From: Rhodobacteraceae bacterium UBA3087
Lineage (GTDB): Bacteria > Pseudomonadota > Alphaproteobacteria > Rhodobacterales > Rhodobacteraceae
Length of the DNA stretch: 5,044 nucleotides
Assembly (NCBI GenBank): GCA_002367285.1
Contig: DFBF01000068.1
Location: forward strand, 7,646 to 12,689
Direction of reading: 5' to 3'
Part shown: positions 1 through 5,044 of the stretch, piece after piece
How the letters are laid out: each line of letters starts with the position of its first letter
How positions within the stretch are numbered: position 1 is the first letter of the stretch
Translations under genes and position numbers: made by a program
The notes under the pieces: generated by a model
Database searches by the model: none
Told to the model about the DNA's origin: nothing
The model's input: the letters and a program-made list of their open reading frames with translations, nothing else

Positions 1-486
1 AAACGTCTGATCGGTCTGCCGGGTGACAAGGTCCAGGTGACAGACGGCATTCTGTTTATCAACGGCGAAGCCGCGCCACAGGTGCCCGCCGGGGCTTTCG
101 AAGAAATCAAGGAAAGCCAGGGACGGTTTGGCACCATTCCTCAATGCGCCAACAGCCCGGTTGGTCAGGGGGCGGTTTGCGAAAAGGACCGTTTCATTGA
201 AACGCTGCCCAATGGCGTCGAACACATGATTCTGAACGCGCGGGACAACAATCCGCTGGACAACACAAACGTGTTTACCGTGCCCGAGGGCCACTATTTC
301 TTCATGGGTGACAACCGCGACAATTCCACCGACAGCCGTGTGTCCCAACGCGCAGGCGGTGTGGGCATGGTGCCCGCCGAATACCTGTTGGGCCGCGCCG
401 ATCGCGTGATGTTTTCAGCGGCCGGTAAACGTCTGGTCTATTTCTGGACCTGGCGTGCGGATCGGTTCTTTAAGGCGATCAATTGA
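1..486 (+). CDS. lepB: Signal peptidase I, C-terminal part (5' truncated by window edge)
   Basis: Type I signal peptidase cleaves signal peptides from exported proteins at the periplasmic face of the inner membrane. The reading frame is open from base 1, so the gene begins outside the window; 161 codons are present. The first residues read KRLIGLPGD, the family's box D, and the leading Lys (bases 1-3) aligns with the catalytic general base. Box E, MGDNRDNSTDSR, lies at 304-339, followed by the usual G-x-V-P stretch. The transmembrane anchor and the nucleophilic Ser of box B would lie upstream and cannot be seen. The insert between boxes D and E carries two Cys (codons 49 and 60) that could form a disulfide, as the E. 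coli enzyme has in this region. The TGA stop overlaps the rnc start, indicating coupling with rnc and era. Confidence 0.96.
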   Translation, partial: KRLIGLPGDKVQVTDGILFINGEAAPQVPAGAFEEIKESQGRFGTIPQCANSPVGQGAVCEKDRFIETLPNGVEHMILNARDNNPLDNTNVFTVPEGHYFFMGDNRDNSTDSRVSQRAGGVGMVPAEYLLGRADRVMFSAAGKRLVYFWTWRADRFFKAIN

Positions 487-1169
487 AGCTGTCAGCAGAT
501 CTCAAGGCCTTCGAAGGCCGTATCGGCCATACCTTTGCCCAGCCCGAGCTGTTGAACCGCGCGTTGACGCATGGGTCGATCAGTTCGACCACCCGGCCCG
601 ACAACCAGCGGCTTGAGTTTCTGGGCGACCGTGTGCTGGGTCTGGTCATGGCCGAAAAGCTGTTGACCGATGACCCCAATGCGCCCGAAGGCACGATTGC
701 GCCAAGGTTCAATGCGCTGGTGCGCAAGGAAGCCTGCGCCGATGTGGCGCGCGAGGTTGCGCTTGGCGATGTGCTGAAACTGGGACGCTCTGAAATGATG
801 ACCGGCGGGCGGCGCAAACAGGCGCTGTTGGGCGACGCGATGGAGGCGGTGATTGCCGCCGTCTATCTGGACGCGGGGTTCACTGTGGCGCGCAACATGA
901 TCGTGCGGCTATGGGGCACACGGATCGCCAATGTCGAAACGGACGCCCGCGACCCCAAGACCGCTTTGCAGGAATGGGCGCAGGGGCGTAAGCTGGCGCC
1001 GCCGAAATACGTCGAAACGGGCCGCGAAGGCCCCGATCATGCGCCCATCTTCACCATCGAGGCGCAGCTGTCCAACGGGCAGACGGCACAGGCCACGGCA
1101 AATTCGAAACGCGCGGCTGAACAGTCGGCTGCAAAGGCGCTGTTGAGTGCGCTGGAGGACAGAACATGA
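483..1169 (+). CDS. rnc: Ribonuclease III
   Basis: RNase III is a homodimeric, Mg-dependent endonuclease that cuts double-stranded RNA, notably in rRNA precursor processing and mRNA turnover. The 228-residue product has normal family length. The N-terminal nuclease domain (about 5-135) carries the signature RLEFLGD at 43-49 with catalytic Glu45 and Asp49, and LLGDAMEA at 115-122 with Asp118 and Glu121. A double-stranded-RNA-binding domain follows at about 157-225, starting DPKTALQEWAQ and ending with the SKRAAEQ-type helix. The start is TTG at 483, inside a TTGA overlap with the lepB stop. It is supported by TAAGG at 471-475, seven bases upstream, and by the residues MKLSADL, which give a normal N-terminus. 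Its own TGA overlaps the era ATG. Positions equivalent to E. coli Glu38 and Glu100 are Gln here (Gln42, Gln113); the core metal ligands are intact, so the enzyme should be active. Confidence 0.97.
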   Translation: MKLSADLKAFEGRIGHTFAQPELLNRALTHGSISSTTRPDNQRLEFLGDRVLGLVMAEKLLTDDPNAPEGTIAPRFNALVRKEACADVAREVALGDVLKLGRSEMMTGGRRKQALLGDAMEAVIAAVYLDAGFTVARNMIVRLWGTRIANVETDARDPKTALQEWAQGRKLAPPKYVETGREGPDHAPIFTIEAQLSNGQTAQATANSKRAAEQSAAKALLSALEDRT

Positions 1170-2074
1170 CCACACGCGCGGGCTTTGTCGCCCTGATCGG
1201 AGAACCGAACGCCGGTAAATCCACCCTGACCAACCTGATGGTGGGCGCCAAGGTGTCGATCGTCACCCACAAGGTGCAGACCACCCGCGCACGCATTCGC
1301 GGCGTGGCGCTCGAAGGCGACAGCCAGATCGTATTCGTCGACACGCCCGGCCTGTTTCAGCCCAAACGCCGTCTGGACCGCGCCATGGTGGCGGCGGCCT
1401 GGGGCGGTGCGGCGGACGCCGACGTGGTCGTTCTGATGGTCGAGGCACATCGCGGCATCACCGAAGGCGTGAAACGCATCCTTGAGGGGCTGGGCGAGAT
1501 CGGCAAAGGCCGCAAGGTCGCGCTGGCGATCAACAAGATCGACCGGGTGCAATCCGAAGGCCTGCTGGTTCTGGCAAAGGAACTGAACGAACGGTACGAA
1601 TTCGTCGAAACCTTCATGATCTCGGCCGAAAAAGGCCACGGAGTGCCCGCGCTGCGCGAATGGCTGGCGGCTCAGTTGCCCGAAGGCCCGTGGCTGTACC
1701 CCGAGGACCAGATCGCCGATCTGCCCTTGCGCATGATCGCCGCCGAAATCACCCGCGAGAAACTGACCCTGCGCCTGCACCAGGAATTGCCCTATCAGTT
1801 GACGGTCGAAACCGAGACCTGGGAGGACCGCAAGGATGGATCAGCCCGGATTGATCAGCTGATCTATGTCATGCGTGACGGCCACAAGGGCATCGTGCTG
1901 GGCAAGAAAGGCGAGACGATCAAGGCCGTCGGCCAATCCGCCCGCGCCGAAATGGAGGAATTCCTGGGCCGCAAGGTCCACTTGTTCTTGCAGGTGAAGG
2001 TGCGGCCGAACTGGCTGGAAGAAAAAGAGCGCTATTCCGAAATGGGTCTGGATTTCAAGGACGGCAATACGTGA
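1166..2074 (+). CDS. era: GTPase Era
   Basis: Era is an essential Ras-like GTPase that binds the 3' end of 16S rRNA and helps mature the 30S subunit, acting at the membrane-cytosol boundary. The 302-residue protein has the full architecture. Visible GTPase motifs are the P-loop GEPNAGKS at 12-19, an effector region with a QTTR motif at 38-41, DTPG at 59-62, NKID at 123-126 and SAEK at 153-156. A C-terminal KH RNA-binding domain (about 205-290) has its GKKG loop at 246-249 followed by the helix ETIKAVGQSAR. The ATG at 1166 overlaps the rnc stop as ATGA, and GGAGG at 1154-1158 lies seven bases upstream. Placement directly after rnc is the classic arrangement, uniting two rRNA-maturation factors in one transcript. 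Confidence 0.98.
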   Translation: MTTRAGFVALIGEPNAGKSTLTNLMVGAKVSIVTHKVQTTRARIRGVALEGDSQIVFVDTPGLFQPKRRLDRAMVAAAWGGAADADVVVLMVEAHRGITEGVKRILEGLGEIGKGRKVALAINKIDRVQSEGLLVLAKELNERYEFVETFMISAEKGHGVPALREWLAAQLPEGPWLYPEDQIADLPLRMIAAEITREKLTLRLHQELPYQLTVETETWEDRKDGSARIDQLIYVMRDGHKGIVLGKKGETIKAVGQSARAEMEEFLGRKVHLFLQVKVRPNWLEEKERYSEMGLDFKDGNT

Positions 2075-2403
2075 GCCGCCTGACCGCGGATGTCTGGGTT
2101 TCGGCCTATCTGACGCGGTTGCGCTTGCAGGACATCCCGGCCTTTGTCGTCAAAAAGGGCGACGTCACGGCGGGGGCCGTTCTGGTCAAGCTGAACACGC
2201 TGAATGGCAATGCGGTTGCCTATCAACGCAGTTTCGATTTGATGACTGGCGACCGCACCTGGGTGGTTCTATGCGAAGGCGAAGAACGCGGCGTGGACGA
2301 GGCCCTGGCCCGTCAACGCAGCTTTGATCCCGACCTGTGGGTGATCGAAGTCGAAGACCGGCAGGGACGTCATCTGTTGGACGAACCGGGTCTTTGCGAT
2401 TGA
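2071..2403 (+). CDS. DUF1491 family protein
   Basis: This 110-residue soluble protein matches, from memory, the DUF1491 family of alphaproteobacteria, whose function is unknown. The typical opening RLTADVWVSAYLTRLR is present. A central beta-rich part (about 24-70) includes GAVLVKLN and TWVVLCEG, and a later segment reads DPDLWVIEVEDRQGRHLLDE. No signal peptide, membrane segment or metal-binding cluster is visible. The GTG start at 2071 overlaps the era stop as GTGA, with AAGGA at 2057-2061 nine bases upstream, so it is translated as part of the lepB-rnc-era operon. Its place between era and recO suggests co-expression with RNA and DNA maintenance genes but does not reveal a function. Confidence 0.85.
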   Translation: MSRLTADVWVSAYLTRLRLQDIPAFVVKKGDVTAGAVLVKLNTLNGNAVAYQRSFDLMTGDRTWVVLCEGEERGVDEALARQRSFDPDLWVIEVEDRQGRHLLDEPGLCD

Positions 2404-2459
2404 GCCCGCGTCGGGCCAACACCCCTTGACCCCACCTGTGGACCGGGCACAGTAATCCA
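2404..2459. other. Intergenic gap before recO with two small dyads
   Basis: This is the only sizeable gap in the plus-strand cluster. It holds two short inverted repeats: GCCCG/CGGGC with a 3-base loop at 2404-2416, and CTGTG/CACAG with a 7-base loop at 2436-2452. Neither is followed by a T-run, so neither is a convincing terminator. A TTGACC at 2426-2431 resembles a -35 element, but only a poor -10 (AGTAAT, spacing 19) follows. No Shine-Dalgarno precedes the recO ATG. Confidence 0.4.
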
Positions 2460-3188
2460 ATGGAGTGGCGAGATCAGGGTGCCTTGTTGTCTGTGCGCAA
2501 GCATGGCGAAACCTCGACGATTGTCGAGGTCTTTACGGCCGAACATGGCCGTCACGCGGGCATGGTGCGCGGCGGTGTCAGCCGCAAGATCGCGCCAATC
2601 CTGCAACCCGGCGCGCAGCTGGACGTCGCCTGGCGCGCGCGGCTCGAAGAGCACATGGGTGCCTTCACTGTTGAACCAATAAAAAGCCGCGCGGCGGTTT
2701 TGTCGGATCGCACTGCGCTGGCCGGGCTGAACGCGATCTGCTCCCTTCTGGTTTTTGCCTTGCCCGAACGCGAACCGCATCCGGTGCTGTATCAGCGCAC
2801 GCAATCTATGTTGGACCTGCTGGCGACGAACCAGGCCTGGCCGCTGGCCTATCTGAAATGGGAACTGGCCTTGCTCGAGGAGCTGGGGTTCGGCCTGGAT
2901 CTGACCTCATGTGCCGTGACGGGTGATGTCGAAGATCTTGTCTTTGTGTCGCCCAAAACCGGCCGTGCGGTCAGCGCGGAAGGTGCGGGTGACTGGGCCG
3001 ATCGTTTGTTGCCCTTGCCCCCTGAGCTGTTGGGCGTAGGCACGGGGGATCTGACCGGTGTTTTACAGGGGCTTCTGACAACGGGGCATTTTCTGGTGAA
3101 CCGCCTGGCGCACAGTCTGCATGGCAAACCACTGCCCGAAGCGCGGGCGCGTCTGGTTGATCGACTGAAGCGGGAGGCTGGACAATAA
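2460..3188 (+). CDS. recO: DNA repair protein RecO
   Basis: RecO acts with RecR in the RecF pathway. It binds single-stranded DNA and SSB and helps load RecA at gaps during recombinational repair. The 242-residue length is normal for the family. The N-terminal OB-fold (about 1-78) begins MEWRDQGALLSVRKHGETS and includes VEVFTAEHGRHAGMVRGG, the most recognisable RecO segment. The C-terminal helical domain contains the conserved stretch LAYLKWELALLEELGFGLDL. Only one Cys is visible in the region where some RecO proteins bind zinc with four, so a zinc site is unlikely. The ATG at 2460 is chosen because the protein aligns with RecO from its first residues; no Shine-Dalgarno is seen upstream. It ends in TAA, unlike the TGA stops of the four genes before it, at a junction that may once have been ATGA. 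Confidence 0.95.
   Translation: MEWRDQGALLSVRKHGETSTIVEVFTAEHGRHAGMVRGGVSRKIAPILQPGAQLDVAWRARLEEHMGAFTVEPIKSRAAVLSDRTALAGLNAICSLLVFALPEREPHPVLYQRTQSMLDLLATNQAWPLAYLKWELALLEELGFGLDLTSCAVTGDVEDLVFVSPKTGRAVSAEGAGDWADRLLPLPPELLGVGTGDLTGVLQGLLTTGHFLVNRLAHSLHGKPLPEARARLVDRLKREAGQ
3172..3177 (+). promoter_or_regulatory. Shine-Dalgarno-like GGGAGG at the end of recO
   Basis: GGGAGG lies inside the last codons of recO, seven bases before the ATA at 3185. The same seven-base spacing is seen for rnc and era. It has no use for recO itself, so it is the main hint that a small gene starts at the recO stop. Confidence 0.35.
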
Positions 3189-3307
3189 AGCCATTTGCCG
3201 AGTTGTGCGCGATGGCCGCCTTTGCGTGCGAGGTGTTTCAGGACAGGTTCAGCTGGGCGGCGGAAAGTGGCGAATGCCATGCGCGGATCAGCCGGGTGTT
3301 GGCCTAA
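3185..3307 (+). CDS. Possible small protein downstream of recO, or remnant with an altered start codon
   Basis: I do not recognise this 31-40 residue ORF. Counted from the ATA at 3185 it reads IKPFAELCAMAAFACEVFQ onward and ends in ISRVLA before TAA at 3305-3307. It contains Cys8, Cys15 and a Cys31-His32 pair and looks amphipathic rather than membrane-spanning. Three things support it. GGGAGG sits seven bases before the ATA. In the part from the ATG at 3212, 25 of 31 codons end in G or C, against 18 and 17 in the other two plus-strand frames. Its stop also lies in the same inverted repeat as the opposing gene's stop. The ATA/TAA overlap would become a normal ATG/TGA overlap with one A-to-G change. 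TTG at 3203 and ATG at 3212 are alternative in-frame starts. It may be a real small gene, a damaged one, or chance. Confidence 0.3.
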   Translation: MKPFAELCAMAAFACEVFQDRFSWAAESGECHARISRVLA

Positions 3308-3323
3308 GCAATGCCGGCTTAGG
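3303..3323. repeat. Inverted repeat at the convergent junction, possible weak bidirectional terminator
   Basis: CCTAAGC at 3303-3309 and GCTTAGG at 3317-3323 form a perfect 7-base stem with a 7-base loop. The plus-strand TAA of the small ORF (3305-3307) lies in one arm and the minus-strand TAA of the lipoprotein gene (3319-3321) in the other. No T-run follows on either strand, so termination here would be weak or factor-assisted. Confidence 0.35.
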
Positions 3324-3714
3324 GCAGCGCGCGAAACAGCATTTCGAACCCGCCCTCGGTCGACAGGATCAACGTGTCGCCGGACACTTCGGCCAGGGTG
3401 ACGCGCATCAGGCCCGCGAAGAAATCGACTTCGGCGGCCTGGTCGGGGCAGGCCATTTTCGTCGCGCCAATTGGCCCGGCTTCGAACCAGGGATAGGGCG
3501 CCGTTTGATCGGCGACATAGCGGTTGCAAGGGGCTTGGCCCACGATCTTGCCTTGCTGAGGAAAAGTGATCGTGGCACGGGCGGCGAAAGGGGTTCCCCC
3601 CATGTCCACCAGCATCCATTCTGCGTCAGACAGGGCATAGCCCGAGATCGTCTCGTCCCCCTGGCAAGCCGCCAACCCGATCAGGGACAGCAACAGCGCA
3701 GTTGCGCGTGTCAT
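3319..3714 (-). CDS. META/HslJ-like domain lipoprotein
   Basis: The gene encodes a 131-residue predicted outer-membrane lipoprotein. Residues 1-17 form a lipoprotein signal: a short charged start, a hydrophobic run (LLLSLIGL) and the lipobox LAAC, with Cys17 as the lipidated residue. Gln at the next position does not favour inner-membrane retention. The mature part (about 28-130) resembles the META domain of the heat-inducible protein HslJ. It has an early W-x-L strand (EWMLVDMGG, 32-40), PCNRY at 62-66, TKMACP at 85-90 and a final LxxxxGGFEMLFR strand. The two Cys (63 and 89) are the usual conserved pair of such proteins. The molecular function of META domains is poorly known; envelope stress roles are reported for some. 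The ATG at 3714 overlaps the TetR stop as ATGA, and no clear Shine-Dalgarno precedes it, so translation is probably coupled. A longer in-frame ORF reaching upstream is only the shadow of tetR. Confidence 0.82.
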   Translation of the reverse strand: MTRATALLLSLIGLAACQGDETISGYALSDAEWMLVDMGGTPFAARATITFPQQGKIVGQAPCNRYVADQTAPYPWFEAGPIGATKMACPDQAAEVDFFAGLMRVTLAEVSGDTLILSTEGGFEMLFRALP

Positions 3715-4250
3715 GCGTCGCGCAGGGCCAGAAGGGCGGCCAAAAGCGTCGACATGGCGCCAAAATTGTCGGCCCCATCGGCGGCCGACAACGTGGCCAG
3801 GCCCATATGCGCGCCCTGCACAATGCGGGCAAAGTCGGGGTTGGTCAGACCCAGTTCGTCCAATGTGACCGACAGCATGTTGCGCCGGTGCCCGTCGACG
3901 CGGGCGACGACTTCGGCCACGGCGGGGTTGTCCTGCGCCCAGGCGCGGATGGCCTGTTCGGCGGCGTCTTCGCTGTTCAGCGCGCCCAGATGTTCCAGCC
4001 GTTGCACCGGGTCGGGATCGTCCGTGCCGGTTGCGGCCAAGGCCAGTAGGGTGCGTTCCTCCCATTTGGCCAGCAGACGGTCGTGAAAGTCCGGCAGGTC
4101 GTGAAAGTGCCAGTAGAACGACCCTTTGGTGACACCGACGCGGCGCGCCAGCGGTTCAGCCTTCAGCGCCTGAGGACCCTGTTCGACCAATGCGTCAAAT
4201 CCGGATTCTAGCCAGTCATTGGCGTTCAAACGGGTCTTGGTTGTCGTCAT
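3711..4250 (-). CDS. TetR/AcrR-family transcriptional regulator
   Basis: This 179-residue protein has the TetR layout. An N-terminal DNA-binding domain (about 8-52) contains the helix-turn-helix EPLARRVGVTKGSFYWHF at 32-49, including the G-V-x-x-G-x-x-Y-x-H-F pattern typical of the family. The helical C-terminal part (about 55-179) would be the ligand-binding and dimerisation domain; its ligand cannot be read from sequence. The ATG at 4250 is preceded by GGAGG (4256-4260 on the plus strand) with a five-base spacer. The length is slightly short for the family but complete. The stop overlaps the start of the META lipoprotein gene. Dyads just upstream suggest autoregulation, which would also control the lipoprotein. 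Whether it also controls the upstream acyl-CoA dehydrogenase gene is unknown; a terminator separates them. Confidence 0.93.
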   Translation of the reverse strand: MTTTKTRLNANDWLESGFDALVEQGPQALKAEPLARRVGVTKGSFYWHFHDLPDFHDRLLAKWEERTLLALAATGTDDPDPVQRLEHLGALNSEDAAEQAIRAWAQDNPAVAEVVARVDGHRRNMLSVTLDELGLTNPDFARIVQGAHMGLATLSAADGADNFGAMSTLLAALLALRDA

Positions 4251-4255
4251 GGCGG

Positions 4256-4260
4256 CCTCC
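4256..4260 (-). promoter_or_regulatory. Shine-Dalgarno of the TetR-family gene
   Basis: On the minus strand the sequence reads GGAGG-CCGCC-ATG. This is a full Shine-Dalgarno core five bases from the start and fixes the ATG at 4250 as the start codon. Confidence 0.7.
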
Positions 4261-4266
4261 GTGGAC

Positions 4267-4305
4267 GCAATCTGCGGGAGCAGTTGCTAGAAGGCTATGC
4301 TGCAA
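4267..4305. promoter_or_regulatory. Two adjoining dyads upstream of the TetR-family gene, candidate operators
   Basis: The first dyad (4267-4287) reads GCAA-T-CTGC-GGGA-GCAG-TTGC: two 8-base arms, one unpaired T and a 4-base centre. The second (4284-4305) shares the TTGC and runs from TTGCTAG to CTATGCTGCAA. It has a TAG/CTA core and TTGC/GCAA ends but is asymmetric. TetR-family regulators usually bind dyads of this size next to their own promoters. No good -35/-10 pair could be picked out in this 117-base gap, so the operator role is inferred only from position and symmetry. Confidence 0.35.
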
Positions 4306-4310
4306 GTGCG

Positions 4311-4347
4311 AAACAAACAAGCCCCCCTGCGGGACAGGGGGCTTGTT
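4311..4347 (-). terminator. Intrinsic terminator after the acyl-CoA dehydrogenase gene
   Basis: Arms at 4316-4329 and 4335-4347 form a 13-pair GC-rich stem (core AAGCCCCC with CAGGGGGCTT) with one bulged C in the left arm and a 5-base loop. Read on the minus strand, the hairpin ends in TTGTT and runs into TGTTT, a fair T-rich tail. It begins 20 bases after the stop at 4368-4370. On the plus strand the tail is poor, so it most likely serves the minus-strand dehydrogenase gene and insulates the TetR unit. Confidence 0.8.
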
Positions 4348-4367
4348 CAGGTTCAGATGTGGCCCGA

Positions 4368-5044
4368 TCAGCCCAGCAGGCGGCGGGCGATGACCTGTGC
4401 CTGGATCTCGGCGGCGCCTTCAAAGATGTTCAGGATACGCGCGTCGCACAGGATGCGGCTGATCTGGTATTCCAGCGCGAAACCGTTGCCGCCGTGGATT
4501 TGCAATGCGTTGTCGGCGCAGGCCCAGGCGACGCGGGCCCCCAGCAGCTTCGCCATGCCAGCCTCAAGGTCGCAACGCTGGTCGTGGTCCTTTTCCCAGG
4601 CGGCGTAATACGTCAGCTGACGCGCCACCATGATTTCCACGGCCATCATCGCCAGCTTGCCACCGACGCGGGGGAAGTTGATCAACGACTTGCCAAACTG
4701 CTTGCGGTCCTCGGCGTATTGCATGCCGACCTCCAGCGCGTTTTGTGCCACGCCAATGGCGCGGGCCGCGGTCTGGATGCGGGCGGCTTCGAATGTCTTC
4801 ATCAGCTGTTTGAAACCCTGACCTTCTGCGCCGCCCAACAGGTTGTCGCCTTTGACCTTGAAGCCATCGAACGCCAGTTCGTATTCCTTCATGCCGCGAT
4901 AGCCCAGCACTTCGATTTCGCCCCCTGTCATGCCGTCAGTCGGGAAGGGGTTGGCATCGTCGCCCGGCGTTTTTTCGGCCAGGAACATCGACAATCCACG
5001 GTGATCGGTGCTGTCGGGATCGGTGCGCGCCAGCAGGGTCATGA
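4368..5044 (-). CDS. mcd: Acyl-CoA dehydrogenase, C-terminal part; probably (2S)-methylsuccinyl-CoA dehydrogenase
   Basis: This is an FAD-dependent acyl-CoA dehydrogenase whose 5' part lies beyond the window; 225 codons are seen. The Met at 5042 is probably internal, because it falls in the middle beta domain (MTLLARTDP). Counting from that Met, the fragment has the end of the beta domain (about 1-65) and then the C-terminal helical domain. Family signatures are DRKQFGK at 112-118 and QIHGGNGF at 181-188. IFEGAAEIQ at 206-214 places Glu208 at the usual catalytic-base position. The phrases GGEIEVLGYRGMKEYEL and the IFEGAAEIQAQVIARRLLG end resemble, from memory, the large (about 550 residue) methylsuccinyl-CoA dehydrogenases. 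Those enzymes convert (2S)-methylsuccinyl-CoA to mesaconyl-CoA in the ethylmalonyl-CoA pathway for acetyl-CoA assimilation. The acyl-CoA dehydrogenase call is firm (about 0.97); the specific substrate and the gene symbol are less certain (about 0.6). Confidence 0.9.
   Translation of the reverse strand, partial: MTLLARTDPDSTDHRGLSMFLAEKTPGDDANPFPTDGMTGGEIEVLGYRGMKEYELAFDGFKVKGDNLLGGAEGQGFKQLMKTFEAARIQTAARAIGVAQNALEVGMQYAEDRKQFGKSLINFPRVGGKLAMMAVEIMVARQLTYYAAWEKDHDQRCDLEAGMAKLLGARVAWACADNALQIHGGNGFALEYQISRILCDARILNIFEGAAEIQAQVIARRLLG

Noticed and set aside
1037..1780. A 247-codon minus-strand open frame across rnc and era
   Set aside because: It is antisense to unmistakable RNase III and Era coding sequence. 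Its composition mirrors the codon structure of those genes and shows no motif of its own.
2404..2416. Hairpin GCCCG/CGGGC right after the DUF1491 stop as a terminator
   Set aside because: The stem has only five pairs and no T-run follows, so it does not meet the form of an intrinsic terminator.
2426..2456. A sigma-70-like promoter for recO (TTGACC with AGTAAT)
   Set aside because: The spacing is 19 and the -10 lacks the two most important leading bases. At a spacing of 17 or 18 the match is worse. It is too weak to annotate as a promoter.
3319..4065. A longer 248-residue version of the lipoprotein gene with an upstream start
   Set aside because: The extra N-terminal part is Arg/Pro/Gly-rich and is the out-of-frame shadow of the TetR gene. 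The Met at 3714 directly begins a proper lipoprotein signal.
3205..4086. A long plus-strand open frame of 293 codons downstream of recO
   Set aside because: It lies antisense to two recognisable minus-strand genes (the META lipoprotein and the TetR regulator). Its translation has no protein-like domain pattern. Long antisense frames are expected in high-GC DNA.
4190..4608. Overlapping plus-strand open frames around the tetR/dehydrogenase intergenic region
   Set aside because: They run antisense through the TetR start and the dehydrogenase C-terminus, cross the terminator hairpin, and encode no recognisable segment.

Overview
The window looks like a chromosomal segment of an alphaproteobacterium, most likely of the Rhodobacterales (Roseobacter/Paracoccus type). 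The grounds are high GC with strong G/C preference at third codon positions, the gene order lepB-rnc-era-(DUF1491)-recO, and a C-terminal acyl-CoA dehydrogenase fragment that resembles the large methylsuccinyl-CoA dehydrogenases of that group. No mobile element, tRNA, rRNA or CRISPR array is visible.

Region 1 (1-3188, plus strand) is a conserved housekeeping cluster. It holds the 3' part of signal peptidase I (lepB, cut by the window edge), RNase III (rnc), the GTPase Era (era), a small DUF1491 protein and the recombination mediator RecO (recO). The first three junctions are 4-base stop/start overlaps: TTGA, ATGA and GTGA. This indicates one translationally coupled operon joining protein export, rRNA processing and 30S maturation. 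A 56-base gap then precedes recO.

Region 2 (about 3185-3323) is the short convergent junction downstream of recO. It holds a possible 31-40 residue ORF with a well-placed Shine-Dalgarno. Its natural first codon would be ATA, sitting in an ATAA overlap with the recO stop. An inverted repeat carries the stop codons of this ORF and of the opposing lipoprotein gene in its two arms.

Region 3 (3319-4250, minus strand) is a two-gene unit. A TetR-family regulator is followed by a META/HslJ-like lipoprotein through an ATGA overlap. Dyad symmetries upstream of the regulator are candidate operators.

Region 4 (4316-5044, minus strand) is the C-terminal part of a large acyl-CoA dehydrogenase, probably (2S)-methylsuccinyl-CoA dehydrogenase of the ethylmalonyl-CoA pathway. 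A strong intrinsic terminator follows it and separates it from the TetR unit.

Most of the window is ordinary conserved sequence. The points most worth a second look are the ATAA small ORF after recO, the coupled TetR/lipoprotein pair, and the identity of the acyl-CoA dehydrogenase. I see no evidence for a novel defence or mobile system.
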